Shown here piece after piece: positions 48,922 to 62,300 of a stretch of 64,000 nucleotides of DNA; position 1 is the first letter of the stretch, and every line of letters starts with the position of its first letter. The position numbers and the translations under genes were made by a program. Below the pieces are notes generated by a model. That model was not told where the DNA came from, ran no database searches, and saw only the letters and a list, made by a program, of their open reading frames with translations. The stretch comes from Aquila chrysaetos chrysaetos (taxonomy: Eukaryota > Chordata > Aves > Accipitriformes > Accipitridae): assembly GCF_900496995.4 (NCBI RefSeq), contig NC_044014.1, forward strand, positions 15,154,501 to 15,218,500. Reading direction: 5' to 3'.

Positions 48922-51900
48922 GCACTTAGAATACACGAGAGGAAAAAAACGTTTAGTGATTCACAAAAATATTACAAAAAGTCACGTGCAGGCGAAACAC
49001 ACCCAGCACTGCAATAACAATGTAAGAATTTACATTAGAAACTAATATAAAATATTTAAAAACCTCTGCTAGTTTAGCTTTCCATTTGTTTTTTGTCTTT
49101 TATAAAAAAAAAGGAGGAGGGGAGGGGGAAGAAAGGCCATCTACAAGGTACTGATACACCGGCTGCAGAAACGCAGGCTCCTTCCAGCCCCGTCGGTAGC
49201 ATCCTCGGGCTCCTCGCTCGACACAACCCTGCGCACGCAGACCGCACACACTCGCACACACACACGGCTGAACTACAGAAAGGTTCACCTCCGGGCTGCG
49301 AGGGCAGCCCCAGCGGTCAGGGTTCGCCGTGGTCCCGGTTGCCCCACGTGTCCCCCACCCTGGGAAGCTTGCCTTTGCTCTAGGTTTTGCAGAAACCGTC
49401 CAGCATACAAAACAAGTAGCACCCCCAGTGAGCAGAAAAAACATCCATCCCTTTAAAAAAAGGGAAAAGCCGGCGTGTCCAACCTGGGCTGGATGAGAGA
49501 AGGGTTTTGAATGACTAAACTTGGGTTTGGATCATGACCGTGGCCAAACACGGAGCACTGGGACTCCAGGGCTGGATGGGTGCAGGGAGCATCCCGGCGC
49601 GGGGGCCAGGGCATCGGTACAAGCCCCCAGCGGGATGCCGTCTGCTTCCATGGGGCTGAAAATTGCCACTTTGGGGAAAGCCAAAAGCCAAGAACAAAAG
49701 GGCCCAGAGCCCCCCGGCCCGTGATCAGTCACTGCTGGGATGACACGGCCACTCACACCCGCCTCCCCTTCCTCTGCCTCCTGCGGGTTTCGCAGCCCGC
49801 TTGCTGCCGCAGGAGGAACAGCGCAGGAGCTTCGTTGCCAGCACGGCAAAGTCCTTCTGCGCCCATCCTGCCCGCGGCATTGTCAACACATGCCGTATTT
49901 ATGTAGGACCTACCGCACACGGCGACAGCTCGGTCCCTCCCACCCTCGCCGCTCGTGCAGCAGAGGGTTTCCGGAGCCGCACTTTCGCTGCAGTTGGGCC
50001 CCAGGGAAAGGAACAAAGGAGCCATTTTCATCTCCAGCCTCGCCGGGAGTGGAGAGAGAGGGCGAGAGAAAGGACCAGTGTTTGCAAAACACAACAATCG
50101 GCTGGAAATTTTCCTCCAGCTTTTCGAGATTGTGTTTTTTTTCCTCTCTCTTCCTCTTTTTAAAGAGGGGAGACACATCGTCAGGACAGTTTAAAAACAA
50201 CCAGGCACTGGCCAGCCACATCTGCCATGTGCAGCCCCTTCCGAGCTGATGTTCCTCTCCTGCTATCAGGGCCCTATGAGCTGAACGGTGAATGATGCCG
50301 TGGTCTTTCAGCGAGGGAAAGGGAAGGGGCTACCTTCACGGCAGACTAGAAATGATGTTTCTGAACTGATGTGCCGCTTATGATGATTTTATGGTCTGTC
50401 AGCCATTTTAGGGGAAACAGAATCATGGTAGAAATGAAGAGGTGGTGAAGCACGACACACGACAGGTTCACTGCCTGAGAGAGACAGGTCAACGCGGGGC
50501 CGGGTTTAAAACACATTTGCAACCTCAGGCTTATTCCCCATTTGAAATTTTGGACTCATGTCGAACACAAGGGTTTTTTTTTAAAAAAGAAAAGAGAAGA
50601 AGCAGACACTACACAACAGAAAAAATGTTATAAAAATAGTAGGTTGCTACAGAGCTCGTTAAAAACTGCCACAGTCCCAGAGACCTAAATCCAGCTTTAA
50701 AATCTTGGGAGGTGAACCCCACTGGCAAACGTGCATTCCGAGATTGTTTTGGATACAGTTTGGCTGCTGCGCAGGCTGGCATTTATCGATAGATGCACAG
50801 AAAGGGATTCCTGGTTGCTCGACAATTCATCTGCCCTCACAGCTTCACTCACAGGGAGAATTAAGGCACAACATACACTCTAAATGGAGGGCAGTCACGT
50901 AGAGGACCAAGTCCCCGGGAGGCAGAAGGGCTCTCATGTTGCTGGACCCTCTCCTCAGCCGGCTGTGATGTTGTAGGAGCTGAAGCCCAAGACTTCATAC
51001 AGCAGAGCCACAGGGTGCAAGGCTGTGCCCTGGGCTAGAGGACAATCAGACACACAGGTCTAAGGGTCTCCTCTGACCTGAAGGTCTGCAGATCATTTCT
51101 CCCCACCTGACATGACTCTGCCTTGCCCCTGCCAGATAGAAGCCGGCGAAGCGGGTCATGGACTCTACATGCCTACCTAGGAGGAGGGAGTAGTCATCAG
51201 GACAGATAAACAGCCGAGCAGCCACGATCCCATGCCGACCTGTCGTCTAACACAGCGTCCTGCGAAGCATGCAGTCAGCCAAACATTTTCCAGTGAAGCA
51301 TCTGAGAAAGGTTTTTGTGAGGAGCTGGGGGGACATTTGATGAAGGGAACGGACGGTGGATGAGCAATAAAGCTCGCTCAGTGACCAGCCTGGAGGTTCT
51401 CATGAGGGGCAGCGGAGCATGAGCTCCGCTCCCCACCTCACACTAAACAGAATAACAAAGGAGACTGAAGCAGCCACATTGCCACTCCCCATCTTTGACT
51501 CAACCTCAGATGCAGCTAACGCAGCCATCTGCAGTCTCTACCATCAGCAGCGGGTACAGGCCAGAGTGTGAACATGCAGTAGGATGTGCATGGCTGGCTC
51601 CTTGCACCAATGCAGGACCTCAGTGGGTCCTGGCATGGAAACGAGGACTTGCCTGCAGGCCCCCCATGCTGTGCTGAGGCCTTGATGATTCTCACTTTGG
51701 TTTCTAACTTCCCTGCACCCACGTTAGCTCCCATTGCAGTGCCTGAGATGCATAATGACTGCACTGCCTTGAACAAGCCCGAGCTGTGGGTGCAGGAGGG
51801 AGCCTGCTAACTTGCTCTCCCACCACACAACCTCTCCCCAGCAATCTGCCCCCTCCAAGCCAAGCATCGCTTTCAACTGTTTTTTTTTTTTAAAAGCTAC

Positions 51901-53169
51901 ACCCCCTAAATATTTCTACTGGTCACAGATGAAAAACAACACAACCCCCACTTCTTCAAAGACCATTTGATGACCCGATGGTGTCATTTCAAAAGCCATC
52001 CAAGAGCAACTGAATATTTGAAGTGAAGAGCTTCAGAATATCATTTCAAATCACTGTTGGCAAATCTATGTACAGTAAAACCAATATATCACCATCCTCA
52101 AAGACATTATACACAGCAGGCACCACCTATCTAAGCCACTGAAAATATCACTGTAGGTCACACCAGCTACAAGACTGACTGCTCTGCTCAGATCGTATCC
52201 CACATACTTTAATATTGAAACTATACATTCCTTCTTCTGTTTTTAATCACGAGTTGAGAGGGAGAGTAGTCCTGGCTTTTGGGACTTCTCTTGTTTCAGA
52301 ATTGCTGTCACATGCTGGATTTTCAAGGCTTTGCAGGTCTGCCATAAGGCTCTTCATCTCTGGAAATATCCCTATCGATCTGCATCGCAAGATTTCTCCA
52401 GGAGGGAGAAAACCTCTACTTGCTGCTTCTAAATTGCGTTCATTTCCATTACTATCTTTAGCCAACAGAAGCCTCACAGGTTTTGGTTTCATACAATCCT
52501 GCTTCAGACCTTCTACACAATCTAGAAAAAAATCAGCACCAGCGGACCTACCATCTCAGCAAGTTTGGACTAGAAAAAAACCGTGGCGTTTATTGACACT
52601 GATGCATTTCCCTTTTTCAAACTACTTGCTCACTAATATACAAAGGTTTCTTTTCCATTTCCTTCACACACAGGCATGTCCTCTTGCCCCAAGATGAAAA
52701 CATCCAAACTTGAAATCTCATTTACTTGCCAATGAGTAAGCCTTTGGCATGGTTGCAAACTTGATGTGAATCAGGGGAGGGGAGGTCCTGTGGGTGCACA
52801 GCTCTTCACAATACTGAGTAACACGCAACTTTCTTATTCTTAGATAACTGTTGAGAGGTAGCGACACAAGCTTGGAGCTTAAGGGCTGACTTTCACCAGT
52901 TTCTCTCTTACAGTTGGTCTAACAATAAGACAGAGATTTCTATTTTAGCAGTTATTTGTCTAATATTTTTCCCCTTAACTAAACGGGAAGATTTAATTTC
53001 CTTCCCTTCAAACCTTCTCCTCAATTGTTATCTGGCTACCAGCAAAGATCTGTGAGAAAGTGTCTCAGAAATAGAGATTTCTGGCATGCCACCTGTTCAT
53101 AACTCAAATACACAGAACTATATATAAATACATGACATGGAACAAAAATACACATACACAACGATACTG

Positions 53170-53245
53170 GGTGGATTTTCAAATGCATTCAGCATGCTCC
53201 CTCTGAAGTCAATGAAAACCCAACCCAGAGCGTCTGATGAGAGTA
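53170..53245 (-). repeat. Possible decayed sauropsid retroposon piece
   Basis: The plus strand carries GCTCCCTCTGAAGTCAATGAAAAC, the complement of 'cattgacttcagagggagc'. This wording recurs in old CR1-related and other sauropsid interspersed repeats. The flanks do not extend the match, so this is weak. Confidence 0.25.
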
Positions 53246-54194
53246 AATACGGTGAGGAAAACATACACATAAGAAAGGCAGAACTGGAGCACAAGCCAGC
53301 TTGGAGGAGGTGCTTTCCCTGCGTACAGCACCGCATCCCCGCTGCAAAGGCTCAAAGAGTTCATAGGGCAGGAGGTCCTAAGCTTTCCACATGTGTGTCA
53401 GAGCCCAGAGAGGGTCTGATGGACTTCTCTCTGCCCCGTGCTGATCTCTGCAGGAACAGCAACAATTGACCTTCCAAATGTCCCTTCTCCACCAAGATGT
53501 GGATTTTAAGCTCCTTTTAATGAGAGCTAGCATCTGGAAACAAGGAAGAGCAGCCAGCATCATGGCAATGGGCCAGCTCTGCTGCAGGCACCCCCAGCAA
53601 GCTCGTACAAGAGCAGCCCATGGGCTACTGTTGGCGGACGGCTTTGGGACAAAATTGTAGTTGCTGCCCTTGCCTTTTTCCCAACTGCCACAATCATCTG
53701 TTTGTTCATAATCTTGTGGTGGGACACTTGGGCATGTCATTTTTGAAGCTGGACTGGTACATTTTCATGCTGCTTTCTCACCCACGCTGTCCCCTGCATA
53801 TACATCTACAGTGCAGAAGGGATGCTTAGTGCTAACCAGGACAATGAAAACTGGCCAAGAGATCCCACGGATGAATGCAGTCTGCCACAGCACAGAAATC
53901 ACTCTGGCTGTCACATGCAGATATCTGAAAGTTTGTTCTTTCGCAGCAGGATTTTAAGATGATCCTCTGAGTTCAGACAAAATGACAAACTCATTTACAT
54001 GTAAATTGCTTTCGTAGCTTTGCAGAAAGGAAGGTTCTGCCGAGCAGTGTTGGACCCTGCATTTGGCCTGCCTTAAATTATAATATAACAACAATTATAA
54101 TAATACAAATACTACTTTGTACACAAAGCACGCCCTCCCCTGCAAACCCTGGCATGCTTCGGTAGGTCCTACAGCCCTCTAGTCAATAATCACC

Positions 54195-54300
54195 CTCTCT
54201 GCACAGAGACACATTGAGTGACTTGCCTGAGGCCACAGAGGAATTCTGTAGCAAGTCCAAGGAAAGCTTTGTGGCTCCTAGCTCTGCTTCTTGACCAACA
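54195..54300 (-). repeat. MIR-like core-SINE remnant
   Basis: The plus strand reads ACATTGAGTGACTTGCCTGAGG, then GCCACAGAGGAATTCTGTAGC, then AAGTCC and GGCTCCTAGCTCTGCTTCTTG. This follows the reverse complement of the core-SINE order (gtgacttgcccaaggtcacacag.aagtc.gtggcagagc...). Diverged, within the probable SUFU 3'UTR. Confidence 0.5.
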
Positions 54301-55819
54301 TTAACCAGTCTCAAATATATGCAAAAAACATCAAAGCTGACTGTGCCAGGAAGAAATTAAATCAGAAAACAAACAGAAAACCAACAGAAAACCAACCCTG
54401 GGGTACTGTGAGGCCTCCTGGACTTTGCTGTTTGATCAGGGGAGTTAAGTGTTAAAAGCTTTTGTTATACTTGCATTATGATCACACAGCAATTGCGCAT
54501 AAATCGCCAAGTTATCTTGTAGGCAGAAAGAGGTGGAAGGAAAGCTGCATCTCCCCTGACAAGGAGTGAAGAGTCGTCACCAAAAGACAATGGGCAGAGG
54601 AAGGCTGGGGAATATGCATCAGAAACAACCTGCAACAGCAGCAGGGGGCAAAGCCTGCGGTGGTTTGCTGCAGCATATCCACAGGAGCCAGCATCTCGAT
54701 GCAGAGACACAACCTGACCCTGCAGAGACCGTCTCCTCCGCATATGACGTTTTGCTCCAAGGAGGAAGCCACACAGATCTAGAGAGAGGGTCTTTTCAAA
54801 CTGATTTTGATGCTTTACAGTTCAAATCTGTCTGAAAGGAGGGAAGTCAGCAACAACGAGAGCCACCACAGTGAGGCTAGAGGGGAAAATTGAGCTGCAC
54901 TAGGGCACAACCCTGCTGGAACAGGGAGAATAGCTGGCTTTATTGAGGCTGAGACTCCTCTCCGCTATGCCAGGGCAGTGGAGATCTCCATTTCATACGC
55001 TTTCAAGCAGCCCCCTGGATCCTGCAGAACTGCTGAAGTTGTCCCTGTGAACAAATGGTCCTTTCTAGCTTCTCAAATTCTGTACAATAGCAAGGAAAAA
55101 ATACTTGACAGTATCTCTTTAAAGATAAACACACTGTAAACAGGAGATCTCCCCCGCCCCGGTAGCTTTCTTCCTCCTGCTTGTGCAAAACCAGAGGTTG
55201 TGACCTTCCCTGGGGTTCAGGCACAAGGACAGGATGCGCGAGAATAAAGTTGCCTCTGTTTGCAGCGATACCATAGCTAATAGCACCAAGACCAACACTT
55301 AAAACATGCCTAATTTGAGGGCAGGGAGGATCTGGGTTTGTTTTTCTTGACTGAACTAGAAAGTTCATCTTTAAATCTGTTCAGCTTCAAGCATGTGAGC
55401 TTTTGGCCTCCTTTAAACAGGGGAAATACCATTCCGTTTCTGAAAAGAAAAAAAAATAGCACATGGAAGAACAGTTCTGCAGTCAGTAAAATTTTGGCTA
55501 ACAAAAGGACTCCAGAGTCACGTAAAGAACATTTAATCCATGGATTATAGGCTCACACCTGGCAGAAATGCATGTGTAAATACAGGCGTGCAGAGCGTCT
55601 ACACCCTGGGCTAAGGCAGAGGGGAGTTCTGTAGCTAGGAGAGAGAAAGGATTCTTACTACTAATTTTCATAGTTAAATACTTCTCACTCGCACTCACAC
55701 ATACGCAGGCTGTTCCCAGAGAGCTCAGCCTTGGGAAGGATAAAGGAAAGGGCTCAGTTCGGTCTGGGCTGGTGCTGAGTAGCTCCTCTTCTGCTTGCAG
55801 TGGTTGTGCAGCAAACTCT

Positions 55820-55825
55820 TTTATT
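55820..55825 (-). terminator. SUFU: Candidate proximal SUFU polyadenylation signal
   Basis: AATAAA on the minus strand about 100 nt after the SUFU stop. It could give a short-3'UTR transcript. Use is not shown by sequence alone. Confidence 0.4.
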
Positions 55826-55922
55826 TGCAGGCAGAGTTTTTACTGCATTAATTATCCTGTGAGTCACTGGGTAATGGACAGTAACTTGGCTCTCCCAGTT
55901 GTTAGAAGGGTGTAATTCAGCT

Positions 55923-56012
55923 CTAATGCAGTGGGTTGTCGAACACAGCATCTGGCAAGATGGAAACTTTCAGTTTCTTTTCAGGCCAGCTGTACTCCTT
56001 TGGAAGTTTAAA
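55923..56012 (-). CDS. SUFU: SUFU last coding exon (exon 12), Suppressor of fused C-terminus
   Basis: A 90-nt exon encoding the final 29 residues, FKLPKEYSWPEKKLKVSILP through DAVFDNPLH, then TAG. It follows a strong acceptor TGTCTTACAG. The peptide matches human SUFU 456-484 with two substitutions as I recall that sequence (Val to Ala, Ser to Asn near the end). SUFU binds GLI transcription factors and keeps them inactive in the cytoplasm in the absence of Hedgehog signal. These residues form the last strand and tail of the C-terminal domain that closes on GLI. The exon is too short for ordinary ORF calling. Confidence 0.96.
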   Translation of the reverse strand, partial: FKLPKEYSWPEKKLKVSILPDAVFDNPLH

Positions 56013-59000
56013 CTGTAAGACAGTAAAAAGTATCAGTTAGTGTATATCACTGCAACCTGCACAGAAAAAACAAAATCGTTGCAAAGGCAGGCAGCCCCAT
56101 GTTATTATTTTTTAAAACAAGAGGCCACTAAGAAAACATTTCCCCATCAGTATGTTTTGGATAGCAGTGGACGTTAGATAACGTGGCCTGTGCCTCAGCT
56201 GCCAAAATAAAGTTCTGAGTTTTCAGCCCAAGTGCTGTTTATTTCATCAGACAGATTCTGGAGGGTTTCTGCCCCCATCACCATTTCCCCTCTCCGACCT
56301 CTCTGAAAATTTGCAGCGCAAGTATCTCCCCTCCTATCTGACCATGTGCCTTTCCTTCCACCTACCCCGGCCCCCAGAGCCCCCTCTTTGCTTTAAAGAG
56401 AGTCTTATGGCAGGTTTCAAACTCTTGCTCGTACAGGGTGGTATGCACGTCAGCTAGCATGACTCTGCTGGTCGACAGGCTTGCAAATGGTCACCAGCTC
56501 TGGGGAGGCAAACTGTGCCATCCTGGCTGGGGAGAGCCAGCGTGCCTGAACAGCGTTTCTGCTCCAGCCCTACCCACCTCTGGTACAAAGGCTTTGCAGA
56601 GCACCCATACAATGCCTCATATTCACACAGGCACTAGGCTGCTCAGGCTGTTTTGCAAACATTGATTGAAGCACAGGGAACAGAGATTTTTTGCCCCAGT
56701 CTGGTTTACACAGCACTGTCTCTGGTCAATGTTTCCCAAACAAGGCAAGTGCACTGCTCCCATCCTGATTTTGCTCCAGGGCACCCTGTCTTAGGCTGGA
56801 AAGTCACCCCAACATCTCTGATCCCAATCATGACTGTGTGGGGTTAGAGGTCCAAGAAGCCTTACCACCAAACCTTCTCACAACCACCTTTGACCAGGGC
56901 CCATGCATTCACACAGATCTCTCAAAAACAGCTCTGGGGGGTGTGTGTGGGAGGTGGGGTGTGGAATCTTTTAGGCTACAGATCTTCCCCACAGCTGGAT
57001 GGCAACCTGTTCTGCCCACAGCTGGATAGACAAGCATTTCACGCAATCCCAGCACCCAGACTGAGAGTCCAAAACCCGTGGGGGACAGCTCTGGAAGCCA
57101 GTTTGCAGGATGATTTTGGTTTTAAAACTCTGCTGCACCCATGGTGTAGCACTGCCTGACGCCCCAACAGGACTCCCAGGGAGGAATCTCACTGGGATCC
57201 CACACCACCAGTGACAATTCAGAACAGTTACAGATACAGTGGTCCTCTCCTAGCAGAGTCCTCAGACCAAGGCCAGCAGTGCCATAAGGTTCCCAGGGGC
57301 TACATGAATTAGAGAGTTGGTGCAAGGGGACAGTGACCTGCGAATCATCCATCTTTATCCAATTACTTGTCTTTCTTCCCATAAGCGCCCCATTTCTGAA
57401 GGACATTAACACATGCTCAGTGACAGGTTCCTGTTAAAGGAGATCCCCTCCAGCTGCCTGCTCCGCAGCAAAGGCGGCTCGAACATGAATTTTCTCCTGA
57501 CCTTGCTCCATTTGCAGCTGTGTACAAGGGTAACCTGCAGTTGGTACCCATTGACCTTAGTATGCTGGGCTGGCGGTTCAGGGTCTGACCCATGATCTGG
57601 CAGCATGGCAGGAGGATCCTTCAGGATAGTGGCTACCATAAACTCCCACTCTTTCTCCTCTAGGAAACATAAACAGCCCAAGTCCCACTTACGGTTGTTT
57701 TTTTTTAAACTCAAGCCCTGTGTATAGCTTGTACCATATAATCTAGTGGCCCTACACTGCCCAGGGGATTCTTCGGAGTTCAATGTCTAGGGTATGTGAA
57801 AAACATGCTAAAGATAGTCAGACAGATCATTTCACTTAATTTCACTTAACACAGGTGGCTCTTTATGCAGCAAAGGAAAGACTCTCCTTGCAGTGCTTCA
57901 TTCTACCACATGAATATCAACAGCAACAGTCAGGGCTGCTGAGGAACGCCTTCAGTTGGACCAAACTGGGATCCTGCAAGTTACAAATCCTTGGAGGAAT
58001 CTGGATGCTGAAAGATCACATTTCATCTCAAGTATTTTCCTTTTTATAAACAGGAGTGGTTCCAAAGCAATCCTCTTAGAGAAGTCATCCTTTGCATTTG
58101 TTTGTTTTTCACTTTTTAATTTAGCAAAGTCACAGTAACTCGGAACCGAACACCCGGTCACTGTGCCAGGAGCTGCCACGCTCATTGCCTCTGCCTCTCA
58201 GTGGAGAGTGAAGGAACATGAGCCTTCCAAAGCCTTAACTAAAGGGCCTTCAAACCAAAGTGCTCCTGGGCTTCCATGTCACCAGCAAAAATGAGCTTTG
58301 GATTAGGTTTAACTGGATAAAAGCTGGCCTGAAAGTCACCGCACAGCCAACAGTGTGCTCCCCTCACTCACACAGTGAAGAACACCCTGGCATTAAATCA
58401 ACTCTGGATTAAACAATTAGAGCCCTGAGATTTTCCTGGGGGGAGGGGAGCAGGGCAAAGGATGGGAGGGCTGCTCTACAAGCCAAGGAAAGTTTCTTTA
58501 GAATCTGCAGGGAGCTGTAAAAAATGGGATTAAAAATATTACATGTCACTTCTGCCACTGCTCTTTGAAGTCAAGCAGAATATTTATATGGCATGCATGG
58601 GAGACAGGGTGTTAAATGTTCCCCAGGAAGAGATCACATGGCAGGGGGAAGTTTAGTACCGCACAGCAAAGCTTTATAAAGCTCCCTTGGCTGCTGCTAT
58701 AACGCTTCCAAGCTGGTGATGGTCCTCTGCACGCTGTGCAGGGGCAGCAGGTAAAGGCCAAGTAGCAGATGTGAAAAAGCCCCCGCCTGCTCCCCAAACT
58801 CAAAAAAGGAGGCCCCCTACAACAGATTGTTCAGCAGTAAATGTGCTGCTACTGCTTTCAGCCTTTCTGAAAGTGGGGAAGGTGATGTGCCTAGAGATGC
58901 TGCTGAGGACTCTATGCATGGCATCGAGGACCCTGGAGCCCCTGGCCCAGGGGCTGCACTGCTTTGATTTGGGGCACTCAGATACCACGTTAGGAAAGAT

Positions 59001-59233
59001 GCCGGCAGAAAGGAAATGCAGAGACTCCCTTAATACCCATCCCTGCCTTGTATTTCTTGCAATCCCTTCTCTCAATGCCTTAGTTCATAGCAGATGTGAA
59101 GGTTTAGCAAGGCCTCAAGTCTACGGGGCAGGGCTGCAGCCTGCGAGCTGAGGGGAGGATCAAAGGCAAGCTGCAGGACGGGCTGAGGTCTCTGGGACAG
59201 TACATGGGAGATATGGGAATGACGCAGCCTTAC
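56013..59233 (-). other. SUFU: SUFU intron 11
   Basis: A 3.2-kb phase-0 intron, donor GTAAGG and acceptor TTACAG. It holds unremarkable mixed-composition sequence; no nested gene or clear repeat is seen. Confidence 0.9.
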
Positions 59234-59302
59234 TTCCTCTGGAGAATTCAGATCTTCTAAATCTTCCAGCATTCTCTCTACGAACTCTTCGGTCAATAGG
59301 AT
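59234..59302 (-). CDS. SUFU: SUFU coding exon 11
   Basis: A 69-nt exon encoding 23 residues, ILLTEEFVERMLEDLEDLNS then PEE, bordered by CTTTGCAG and GTAAGG. It matches human SUFU 433-455 with Lys to Arg and Thr to Asn as I recall, and has the same phase-0 borders. The acidic helix belongs to the C-terminal domain. The preceding exon, which should end in ..GPWLQ, is not found up to position 64000, so SUFU continues beyond the window. Confidence 0.95.
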
Positions 59303-62300
59303 CTGCAAAGGAAATACAGTAGTTTATGCCTTTACACTCATAGTTTTAGCTAACTGCAAAGAAACAGAACAACTTCTACAGAGAGCAGACTGTACCAGCT
59401 CAGTCCTTCCCCTATGTCCTTCTTTCCCACAATACAAAGGTTTGAGGGCAAGGAGCTCCTAACTTTGCCTCCCACCCCAACCACTGAAAAAAAAAAATGT
59501 TAAAATTATATAGCAATCTTTTTTGACCCTCAATTATCTTCCTCAGTCTAAAATTAGAGGCTCGGCTTTAGACAGACAGAGTGGGGAAGGAGGAAAAGGG
59601 ATCAAGATAACAACTGTTGGAGAGACAGTGGGAGACACTCACTTTGATCTGATCCATTGAAGTTAAGCTCACAGTTTAATCAGGAAACAGCAGCGCAGGG
59701 AGAGCCTGAGACCCGTACAGAGCTGGTGTTCTGGGCACGGGGAGGGCTCTGACCCAAGTGCAGCACATCGTTCAGATGAACCAGATGCTGGGTACGGGAG
59801 GTACTCCCAGAGGTGCCCGCGCTAGGCACCTCCACATTGTATCATATGTGCCCATCCCATGTGCCTGTGCTGGGAAATCTTTTGGCTCATCTCAAGGCCA
59901 GGCTGGCAAGCTCAACGTGGCCCAGGAAAACAGCTGCCAACAGGTCAAAATTCCCAGCTAAGGGCCACAACCCTGGCTCTGCGGAGCCCCCCAAGTCACA
60001 AAAACCAGACACACCTGGGGGCAAACCAGCCCCAGGAATTCAAGGGGAGGAACTCCCACCCTCTTTAAAAAAGCACATGATAGCCAAAAGCAAATGTGTC
60101 CTGCCTCTCTTCACAACAGCCGTAAAGGCCAGAGCTCCAGGCAGGCCAGCTGGCTTGGCACAGGAGCAGAGATGGCAGTGCGGGACCAGGCAAACATCCC
60201 CACATGGTGACAGGGCCTTGGAGCAGCATTCCTGGGAGTTAGGGTGCAGCAGTATCCAGCAGATTATTACCATTTCAGCCTACAGGTTTGTTTCTTCCCC
60301 TCTGCTCCTCCTTTCCTTCCTTTGCTCCACCCTTTCCTCTGTCTCTGGCATTGCTTTCCATCCTGAAGCAAACACCATACCCATGCCCCCTTTCTCAGCC
60401 TTCCCTTTCCCTGTTCTCCCCAGCCATGAGATCTGTGCTCCCTCCCAGAAAAGGGACCGCTGCAGCACCAAACACTGATGGAGCTAAGTGCCCAGCCCCA
60501 CTGCTCTCCACTGTCCCCTCCAACTCACGTCTGGAAGAGGAGCCCCCAACCTGTCCCACCTCTGTGCAGGAAGCCATCTCCCATGCCCACCAGCTTCTTG
60601 GTGCCAGTAACATCAGTGGGGAGCGAGTGACCACCAGGATGCCATGGGCTATTTGGCAAGTGGAAGCCTCTGGGCTCCATATTGTTAACACACAAGCAGG
60701 GCTATTGGACAGAAAGAGAAAGGGAAGACTCTGGTCTCCCTTTCTTCCTTTGGTTGGCAAGAGAAGAGATCTGCAAACACCAAATCCAGATCTGAGAGCT
60801 ACCAGGTGTCTACAGTTCTCTCCCCTTCAACCTTGCCACCCTTCTGCCATTGCACACAGATTTCCCAGGAGACGAGGGAACTGCAACCTCCCTCTCCAGA
60901 AGACTCCAGGTTTATGACCGAGCTGCTCAGCATGGATGCAGGCACCTCCATCAGGCCTTTCCGATCATACCTTGAGCCTGAAAAAACCCTGCTTCAGCTA
61001 GGAGCTTGCTGCTTTGGACAGGACTCTGCAACCTGGCACCAATCTGCAGACTGGCAAGCTGAGAAACATTGCACTGAAACACGCATATCACCGCAAACTA
61101 CTGCAGTCTCCTTGCAGGAGCCTGTAACTATTCTGCCTGTTGAACTGGAGACACTTGTTTGTTGACTGTTTGCAGGAGGAGGAAGCTGTCTGTCCGTGTT
61201 GGAGGCAGGAGGGCAACCCGATCGCTCAGCTCAGAAGGAAGAGCTGGGTGGGGAGCTGGGGCTCTGCATGGAGCAGATCGGTTTCTGCGGAGGTGCAGCC
61301 TGCATTGGGGTGAGGGAATGAAAACAATTTGGCAGACATCAAAATCTCCAGAACAGCCGGAAAAAGGAGGAGGAATTGGTATTCACAGCAATCAGGCAAG
61401 GAGGAAATGAATATTCAGCCATCCACAGATGAGCAAAAATGCCAGAGGTTGGGATGGGTGAGAGAGCAGGAATGAGGAGCTGCAGCTTTGGCAGGGGGAC
61501 TAGAAGACAAGCGCAGCAGGAAGACCCCTGGGCGCTCCCAAGGTGCCAGAGGCAGGAGAGAAATGGGAACCACGTGTGAGAGGCAGCCAGCTGCTCTGAG
61601 GCTGGAGGAAAACAAGACACGGTATGCAGAGGTAAACAGTAAAGGGTGGAAAGAGTGAAGGGGGGGGGACAGGTCAGGTCCCGGCTAAGCCACAGACTCC
61701 CAGAGTAGGGACAAACCTACGTGGAACACTGTGGCTAGCAGTGACTTGGGGTGTAACCTCCTGAGACGGCTGCGCCCATCTGCAGCTCAGTGCCCCCTCT
61801 CAGTGAATTTTGGTAAACCAGCTGAAAAAAAAATCAAATTCCACTGATGTAGTGAGCTGAACTGGCTCCCTGAAGGATCTGACAAGTGGAGTGGGACAGG
61901 AGTTCCCAGCTCAGCTGTCTCATGGACCGTGTTTGTGGGATCAAAGCAATGGCAGCCTGCTCTATGCAGCGTGCTGAGAAAAGATCGCAGTGCCGTTCTG
62001 CAAGCCCTGCATAGACAGTTAACTTTGGTGGAGGGCAGGCGTCACAGGCTGCAATGACAAACTGCTGCAGTGACATTCACACAGTGTGTCAACTCAAGAG
62101 ACTGTCCTTAACAGCCCACGCCAGAAAAAAAACACCCCAAACCCTACTACCCCACATTGCTGGGGAGACCTGCTCTCCTTCCTGGAGAAGAAGGGAGCCT
62201 CTGAAGCATGGGTGTAACCAAATGTACAAGCAGCCATGTCCCTTGGCACAGGAAACCAGCACTCTTGAGCTCTCCTGGGGATGCAGGGGGAAGGCATGCG

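Larger units (their letters stand above)
48896..55922 (-). other. SUFU: Probable SUFU 3' untranslated region
   Basis: About 7.0 kb follow the SUFU stop codon, with lower GC than the spacer to the left and no coding frames of note. The left edge is sharp: GC-rich DNA up to about 48895, then an AT-rich 200 bp with ATTAAA at 48916-48921 on the minus strand. This would be longer than the mammalian SUFU 3'UTR as I recall it. Shorter forms could use the AATAAA at 55820-55825 (about 100 nt after the stop) or near 54938. Confidence 0.5.
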
